Positions 6,583-10,743 of a stretch of DNA of 10,743 bases are shown here, piece by piece (the stretch's first letter is position 1; the number at the start of each line of letters is the position of its first letter). A program made the position numbers and the translations under genes. Source of the stretch: an uncultured Spartobacteria bacterium (GTDB lineage Bacteria; Verrucomicrobiota; Verrucomicrobiia; Chthoniobacterales; Terrimicrobiaceae); contig CAIWSO010000095.1 of the NCBI GenBank assembly GCA_903915315.1, positions 1 to 10,743 of the forward strand. Direction: 5' to 3'. Under the pieces are notes generated by a model. That model saw nothing but the letters and a program-made list of their open reading frames with translations. It did no database searches and had not been told where the DNA came from.

Positions 6583-7620
6583 TTACTTAGCGTTCTTGTA
6601 AAAAGTGATAGCCGTCACGATATCCATCGCACGCTGAAGGACTGTATCTCGCGGCGGGGGAGTCTCCTCGTTGCTTTCTTCCGTGGCGGTAATTTCTGGA
6701 TTGGTATTCGCGACGAGCGCAGCCTCATTCATACGAGGCCGTTCCTTATCGAAGATATAAGCACTCACTCCATTCTCACGACTGAGCTCAAAGAGTTGGG
6801 ACTGCACTTCTGAAGACAACGAAATGGCGATGTCAGGCTTCACTCCATCAGGAAAAAGCGAACCCGCCTCAGGTACGGAAACCCGTGACACGGCGACACG
6901 CAGGATTTGATCGGTTCCAATTGGGAAGTCGGAATATTCGGCTCCCGCTCCAGCCGTTTCCGCACCGATGACCATGGCTCCGGCGTTTTGTCGAAGAGTG
7001 GCGGCGAGCACTTCGGCAGCTCCGAGCGTATCGGAATCCGTGAGAACAATCAGAATGCCATTGAAGGCCGGATCCATGTCCGATGTCAGAATCCGTTCCT
7101 GTTTGGCATTCGGTTTTTGGATAGTGAAAAGGATTTTTCCTTTGGGTGTGAAGCGACGAGCAAAATCGGCCGCGACGTCGAACTCGCTCCCGGGAGGAAC
7201 AGCCCGCAAGTCCAGAATCGCGGCGGGCATTTCCTTGTCTGTGAAATTTTTCAGCGCCACATCGGTTTGCGCGAGAGAATCCGCATCGAGAGCACCGGGA
7301 CGAATGTAGCCCGCCCGGTTGTCGATGATTTCGGCGAGAAAGGGCAGAAGGTCCTTAGGCTTCGAATCGGAAGCGGTAGGCACGATGCTGACCCCTGGTG
7401 CCAAGCGACTGGCGAGACCCTCAAGAAGAGCGCGCTGCTGCGCATCGTCATCCAAGGCATCGGCAGAAAGAAAATTCGCACGCAGAATCTCGATGGCCTT
7501 TTGAACCTCAGCGGCATCGAGAGTATTCACAGCTTCATGAAGTTGCCGCGAGGGTGCTTTTTCAGTGGCGAAGGCCGCTAATCCGAAAGAAAAGAAAATC
7601 GCGAAAGCCCAGGTTTTCAT
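6583..7620 (-). CDS. Exported S41-peptidase-like protein lacking catalytic Ser and Lys
   Basis: This is a 345-residue protein with a Sec signal peptide (residues 1-18, probable cleavage after AFA). The core resembles the S41 (C-terminal processing protease) domain: GYIRPGAL (104-111), ILDLRAVPPG (135-144, family DLR.NPGG), a strand ending ILIVLTDSDTLGAAEVLAATL (189-209), then VIGAETAGAG (217-226) and PDGVKPDI (257-264). In active enzymes the third segment reads TASASE with the nucleophilic Ser, and the fourth TFGKG with the general-base Lys. Here they read TLGAAE (Gly200) and TAGAG (Ala225), so proteolysis is not expected. There is no PDZ domain, and the N-terminal 80 residues after the signal are helical and unassigned. 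The C-terminus has an acidic, proline-bearing linker (about 305-323). The ATG overlaps the purD stop (ATGA), so it is translated with purD. A periplasmic binding or scaffold role is inferred. Confidence 0.8.
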   Translation of the reverse strand: MKTWAFAIFFSFGLAAFATEKAPSRQLHEAVNTLDAAEVQKAIEILRANFLSADALDDDAQQRALLEGLASRLAPGVSIVPTASDSKPKDLLPFLAEIIDNRAGYIRPGALDADSLAQTDVALKNFTDKEMPAAILDLRAVPPGSEFDVAADFARRFTPKGKILFTIQKPNAKQERILTSDMDPAFNGILIVLTDSDTLGAAEVLAATLRQNAGAMVIGAETAGAGAEYSDFPIGTDQILRVAVSRVSVPEAGSLFPDGVKPDIAISLSSEVQSQLFELSRENGVSAYIFDKERPRMNEAALVANTNPEITATEESNEETPPPRDTVLQRAMDIVTAITFYKNAK

Positions 7621-8894
7621 AGGGTGGCGGGTCTTGCGCCGATATCGTTTCGACGCTGCATCCGTTCGAAGGAAATCCTATCCGCAGCGCTGTAAGCAAG
7701 CGCCCGGGCATCTTCGAGCGTTCCCGCCTTGGCGGAAACTCCGAGCACACGACCGCCATTGGTGAGAATTTGCACTCCATCGGATTTGGTACCAGCATGG
7801 AAAACCTGAATCCCAGCCATCGCTCCCGCAGCGTCTAATCCGTCGATGGCTTTTCCTTTTTCATAGGAACCAGGATATCCACCGGAGGCGAGAATGAGGC
7901 AGATCGCGGCATCAATGTCCCATTCGGGAGTGATGGAATCGAGTTTCCCGTCCACCGTGGCTTCGAGCAGAGGTAGCAAATCCGACTTGAGGCGGCGAAC
8001 GAGCACTTGCGTCTCGGGGTCGCCCCAGCGGCAATTGAACTCGAGCACTCTCACTCCGTCTTTGGTGAGCATCAGCCCAGGGAACAACATTCCCCGATAC
8101 GCGATGCCATCTTTCTTGATGCCCGTAATGAAGCGGTCTAGCACTTCGGTTTGGATTGTTTCGCGCAGCGTGGCGTCGATGGATCCGCAGGGACTGATCG
8201 TTCCCATCCCGCCGGTATTCGGACCATTATCACCATCAAAGGCCTTTTTATGGTCACGCGCATCAGGACAGAGCAAATGCGAGCGTCCATCGACAAAGGC
8301 GTGAATCGAGCATTCGATCCCAACAAGAAATTCCTCAACGACCACACGAGCGCCAGCTTCACCAAAAGCGCGTTCTTCCATGCAGAGGCGCAAGGCCTGC
8401 TCGGCCTCGTCAAAGTTGGCGGCAATAACAACACCCTTACCGAGCGCGAGTCCGTCAGCCTTAACAACGAGGGGGTAATTGGATTTGGAGCAAAACTCGC
8501 GTGCGGCCTGAAAATCCGTAAACTCGCTATAGGCGGCAGTCGGAATCCCATGCCGCATCATGAAATCTTTGGCGAAGGCTTTGGAAGATTCGAGTCGGGC
8601 CGCACTCGCCCGTGGGCCAAAAATCCTCAGCCCCGCATCCTCAAAAGCATCGACCACCCCAGCCGCCAAAGCGTCATCGGGCCCGACCACAGTAAGATCA
8701 ATTTTTTGCGCCTGAGCGAATGCCAGCAAGGCCGCGACATCGTCAGCAGCGATGGGTACATTTTCCCCTATTTGCGCGGTGCCAGCATTGCCGGGCGCGG
8801 TGAAGATGTTTTCAACTTCGGGTGACTGCGCCAATTTCCATGCAAGAGCATGTTCCCTGCCGCCAGAACCGGTGATGAGAATCTTTTTTTTCAC
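7617..8894 (-). CDS. purD: Phosphoribosylamine-glycine ligase (GAR synthetase)
   Basis: PurD joins glycine to 5-phosphoribosylamine with ATP, the second step of de novo purine synthesis in the cytoplasm. The 425-residue product matches the usual length (about 430). Motifs in order are ITGSGGREHALAWKL at the N-terminus, APGNAGT, GPDDALAAGVVDAF, ATP-grasp segments KADGLALGKGVV (145-156) and EEFLVGIECS (187-196), DHKKAFDGDNGPNTGGMG (214-231), EFNCRWGDPETQ (285-296) and the C-terminal GxYPGxYxKG-like segment. All expected ATP and substrate motifs look intact. The start is GTG 8894-8892, which overlaps the TGA of the upstream lipoprotein (GTGA) and places the family N-terminus exactly; the longer frame to 8990 only adds unrelated residues. 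Its stop overlaps the next ATG. Finding purD between two exported, apparently inactive enzyme homologues is unusual. Confidence 0.97.
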   Translation of the reverse strand: MKKKILITGSGGREHALAWKLAQSPEVENIFTAPGNAGTAQIGENVPIAADDVAALLAFAQAQKIDLTVVGPDDALAAGVVDAFEDAGLRIFGPRASAARLESSKAFAKDFMMRHGIPTAAYSEFTDFQAAREFCSKSNYPLVVKADGLALGKGVVIAANFDEAEQALRLCMEERAFGEAGARVVVEEFLVGIECSIHAFVDGRSHLLCPDARDHKKAFDGDNGPNTGGMGTISPCGSIDATLRETIQTEVLDRFITGIKKDGIAYRGMLFPGLMLTKDGVRVLEFNCRWGDPETQVLVRRLKSDLLPLLEATVDGKLDSITPEWDIDAAICLILASGGYPGSYEKGKAIDGLDAAGAMAGIQVFHAGTKSDGVQILTNGGRVLGVSAKAGTLEDARALAYSAADRISFERMQRRNDIGARPATL

Positions 8895-9595
8895 TTGGAG
8901 AAAACGAGGGTTCCGGTTTGCGTTGGGAGCATCTCCCGGGAAAGCGAAAAATTTTTGCTTTCGATCTTCCGCACGGCACCATTCAACCATGTGCCCTTAC
9001 CCATCGGAATCAGAAGACGGGGACGGAGTTGCTTAATAGCCTGATCCCGCTCCGAGGCCGTCAATAGCGACTTGGCGGGCGCGAACAAAATATCGACGGC
9101 ACCGATTTGAGACAGCTCATCGGGTGCAAAAAGACGATCCATGTTGCCCACAAAGCAGAAACGAATGCCATCCATCACCCAAGTGTAGGCGAGGTTCATT
9201 CCATCAGCGGAGGGCATTTCGGGATTGCGGTAACTCGGCACCCCACGGATCGGTACGCCGGTGATATTCGCGCAACCGATGCCCACACTCCCACGCAGCA
9301 AGGCGGGTTGATTTTCCAGCGCGTTGATATTGTTGGCATCCGAGCGCTCGGCCGTCACCAGAAGAATATCGGCCTTGAGCGGCGAAGGCAGCGTGCGCCC
9401 GCCGGTCTTGGGGGCATACGGATTCGTGAGAATCGAGGTTCCTAGCGACGAGGTAATACGGAAGCACTGGTTACCGAGCGTCTCGATGCGAGTGAGGCGC
9501 GGACGCACGGGGGCGGACGCAACTTCGCCGCCAAAACATCCCGAGAATAAGAACGCCATCGCGGCCATTGCCGCCAAAAGGACAAAGCGGCGCAT
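8891..9595 (-). CDS. Lipoprotein with degenerate metallo-beta-lactamase (UlaG-like) fold
   Basis: This 234-residue protein has a lipoprotein signal (MRRFVLLAAMAAMAFLFSGC, Cys20 lipidated). The rest follows the order of the Lactamase_B_3/UlaG-type MBL fold: CFRITSSLGTSILTNPY (44-60, family 'fli...g..iltDPy'), ADILLVTAERSDANN (75-89), a GVPIRGVPSY strand, MDGIRFCFVGNM (141-152), VDILFAPA (167-174) and PRLLIPMGKGTW (192-203). In active members the second segment is THxHxDH; here it is T-A-E-R-S-D-A, so all three His are gone and only Asp86 remains. HxGD is replaced by FVGN and IPMH by IPMG. It should therefore not bind the two metals and is probably non-catalytic. The ATG is 5 nt after the nuoG stop, and its TGA overlaps the purD start. 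The fold call rests on recalled motif order, so a different small lipoprotein family cannot be excluded. Confidence 0.7.
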   Translation of the reverse strand: MRRFVLLAAMAAMAFLFSGCFGGEVASAPVRPRLTRIETLGNQCFRITSSLGTSILTNPYAPKTGGRTLPSPLKADILLVTAERSDANNINALENQPALLRGSVGIGCANITGVPIRGVPSYRNPEMPSADGMNLAYTWVMDGIRFCFVGNMDRLFAPDELSQIGAVDILFAPAKSLLTASERDQAIKQLRPRLLIPMGKGTWLNGAVRKIESKNFSLSREMLPTQTGTLVFSK

Positions 9596-9600
9596 GTGAA

Positions 9601-10743
9601 TCAGGCCGTGACAGAAAGTTGCACACCCAGATCGCCAATGCGACTGATCGTGAGCCCCTGCAAAGCCGGCACCTCGGCCGCCATTTGTTTAAAGACTTCC
9701 TCCACCGCGTAGATTCCGTTCGAGCCCGAGATCGCTTGGATCAAGTCGCGCAGGATTTCCCAATCCTCACGGGCTAGGCCCGGAGGCTGAATGGCTTGAT
9801 TGAAGCGCTGCAGACGACATTTGAGATTGATCATCGTTCCGCGTTTTTCGGCCCACGCGCTGGATGGAAGGAGTGCCGTCGCGTGCTCGGTCGTGCGATT
9901 GGCGGAGATGCCCATCACGACGAGCGCTCCCAGCTTGCGAAGACTGTCTGCCGAGATACCGCAATCCACGGCATCTTCACCCAGCACAATGAGGCCAGAG
10001 ATTTTGCCAGATTCCACACCTTGGACGATTTCCGGCAACTTGCCGGTGGTGAGCCCCAGCATTTTGGCGCCAGTGGTATTCGGGTTGCCGTCGTTGGAAA
10101 CAAGGAACCCGTCTCCTGTCTGAGGGCGCGGGAGCACATCGATGTTTTCGATTTTGAGCGCGGCAGCCAAGCGGCGAACCAAGAAAAGTTCCTCATTCGA
10201 GAGGCGGGCCGAGGCGATAATCGCCATCTCCGAGGGATTGCGTCCGCGTAACTGCTCGGCAGCGGCGGCGATGGCGCGGGGCCAACTAGCGGGAGCTTCT
10301 TCGCCCTTCACGACGGGCGCTTTGAGGCGGGAGTCACTGTGGAGGTGGTGGAAATTCATTCTGTGGCTGTCGGGCATCCAGCAGGAATTCACAAAGTCGT
10401 TTTCGCGCGGAGTGATGCGGTGAACAATGTTTTCGCGACTCCAGATAACGATATTTGAACCTGTGCCGCAGGTGACGTCGATGCTCTTCGTTTCTTTCAA
10501 AAACCAGACACGCATTTTGAAACGGAAATCTTTGCTGGTGAGCGCGCCCACGGGGCAGATATCGACCGTGTTGAGCGAGTAATTATTATCCAATCGCTTG
10601 CCGGGATAAACCGACAGCTTGGTGTGGCTGCCGCGGTTTAGGAAGCCGAGCACGTCATCATGCGCTACTTCTTGCATGAAGCGGATGCAGCGCGAGCACA
10701 TGATGCAACGCTCGTCATCGAGCACAATGCGTTCGCCGATGTC
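9601..10743 (-). CDS. nuoG: NADH-quinone oxidoreductase subunit G (NuoG/Nqo3-like), 5' end outside window
   Basis: The frame is open to the right edge and ends in TGA at 9603-9601, giving 380 visible codons. NuoG is the iron-sulfur/molybdopterin-fold subunit of the hydrophilic arm of complex I and passes electrons from NuoF/E toward NuoI/B. The visible part starts in the ferredoxin-like region: ERCIMCSRCIRF plus DICPVGAL supply the four Cys of cluster N4. The Cys set of cluster N7 is incomplete (IDVTCGTGSNIV and WMPDSHRM where N7-containing forms have CxxCxxxC and WxCDxGR), as in mitochondrial NDUFS1. About 290 residues of shortened molybdopterin-oxidoreductase-like domain follow (LVVMGISANRTTEHATALLP, then WAEKRGTMINLKCRLQ). 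Residues for N1b and N5 lie outside the window. nuoH does not follow; an MBL-like lipoprotein starts 5 nt downstream. Confidence 0.93.
   Translation of the reverse strand, partial: DIGERIVLDDERCIMCSRCIRFMQEVAHDDVLGFLNRGSHTKLSVYPGKRLDNNYSLNTVDICPVGALTSKDFRFKMRVWFLKETKSIDVTCGTGSNIVIWSRENIVHRITPRENDFVNSCWMPDSHRMNFHHLHSDSRLKAPVVKGEEAPASWPRAIAAAAEQLRGRNPSEMAIIASARLSNEELFLVRRLAAALKIENIDVLPRPQTGDGFLVSNDGNPNTTGAKMLGLTTGKLPEIVQGVESGKISGLIVLGEDAVDCGISADSLRKLGALVVMGISANRTTEHATALLPSSAWAEKRGTMINLKCRLQRFNQAIQPPGLAREDWEILRDLIQAISGSNGIYAVEEVFKQMAAEVPALQGLTISRIGDLGVQLSVTA

Noticed and set aside
6567..6592. Inverted repeat CGCTAA / TTAGCG at the convergent ends of queF and the S41-like gene as a terminator
   Set aside because: A 6-bp stem with a 14-nt loop and no T-run on either side is too weak to call an intrinsic terminator.
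6907..7581. 224-codon plus-strand frame opposite the S41-like gene
   Set aside because: It is antisense to a frame with a signal peptide and S41 segments. Its own translation shows no motif and has no start context.
8151..8825. 224-codon plus-strand frame opposite purD
   Set aside because: purD is unambiguous on the other strand, and the antisense product has no family resemblance.
8892..8990. Longer purD start at 8990
   Set aside because: The added 32 residues are the out-of-frame end of the upstream lipoprotein gene; the purD N-terminal motif begins immediately after the GTG at 8894.

Overview
The window is a gene-dense chromosomal stretch, about 10.7 kb and moderately GC-rich, from a Gram-negative-type bacterium. 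It carries lipoprotein and Sec signals, a NuoG of complex I, and YqgE. My best guess is the PVC group, probably Verrucomicrobiota. The reasons are the SAM-domain/SUMF1-like fusion protein, the Cys-poor short NuoG, and the near absence of recognisable Shine-Dalgarno sequences. This is inference from protein style; there is no rRNA in the window. I see no tRNA, CRISPR array, insertion sequence, phage gene or origin.

Layout. (1) 1-323, minus: the N-terminal part of an L,D-transpeptidase-like lipoprotein, running off the left edge. (2) 324-504: a divergent intergenic region with a 12-bp direct repeat. (3) 505-2417, plus: a SAM-domain/SUMF1-like protein, then a CobW/COG0523 GTPase. (4) 2409-6018, minus: a tight four-gene run in the order CFA-synthase-family methyltransferase, DUF1295 membrane protein, second CFA-like methyltransferase, YqgE. 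(5) 6119-6562, plus: queF, divergent from the lipid run. (6) 6583-10743, minus: nuoG (5' end outside the window), an MBL-fold-like lipoprotein, purD, and an S41-peptidase-like exported protein, with spacings of 5 bp, a GTGA overlap and an ATGA overlap.

How the genes work together. The run at 2931-6018 looks like a membrane-lipid modification module: two SAM-dependent methyltransferases of the cyclopropane-synthase family enclose a multi-pass protein related to steroid 5-alpha-reductases. This suggests methylation of unsaturated acyl chains plus a reductive step. The first methyltransferase has Ser and Gln where E. coli Cfa has the bicarbonate-binding Cys139 and His266, so its product may not be a plain cyclopropane.

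A recurring theme is enzyme folds without their catalytic residues. The SUMF1-like domain lacks the copper-binding Cys pair of formylglycine-generating enzyme. The MBL-fold lipoprotein has lost all His ligands of the HxHxDH motif. The S41 protein has lost both the Ser and the Lys of its dyad. The last two are exported and bracket purD in one overlapping operon downstream of nuoG. That arrangement is the most unusual feature here.
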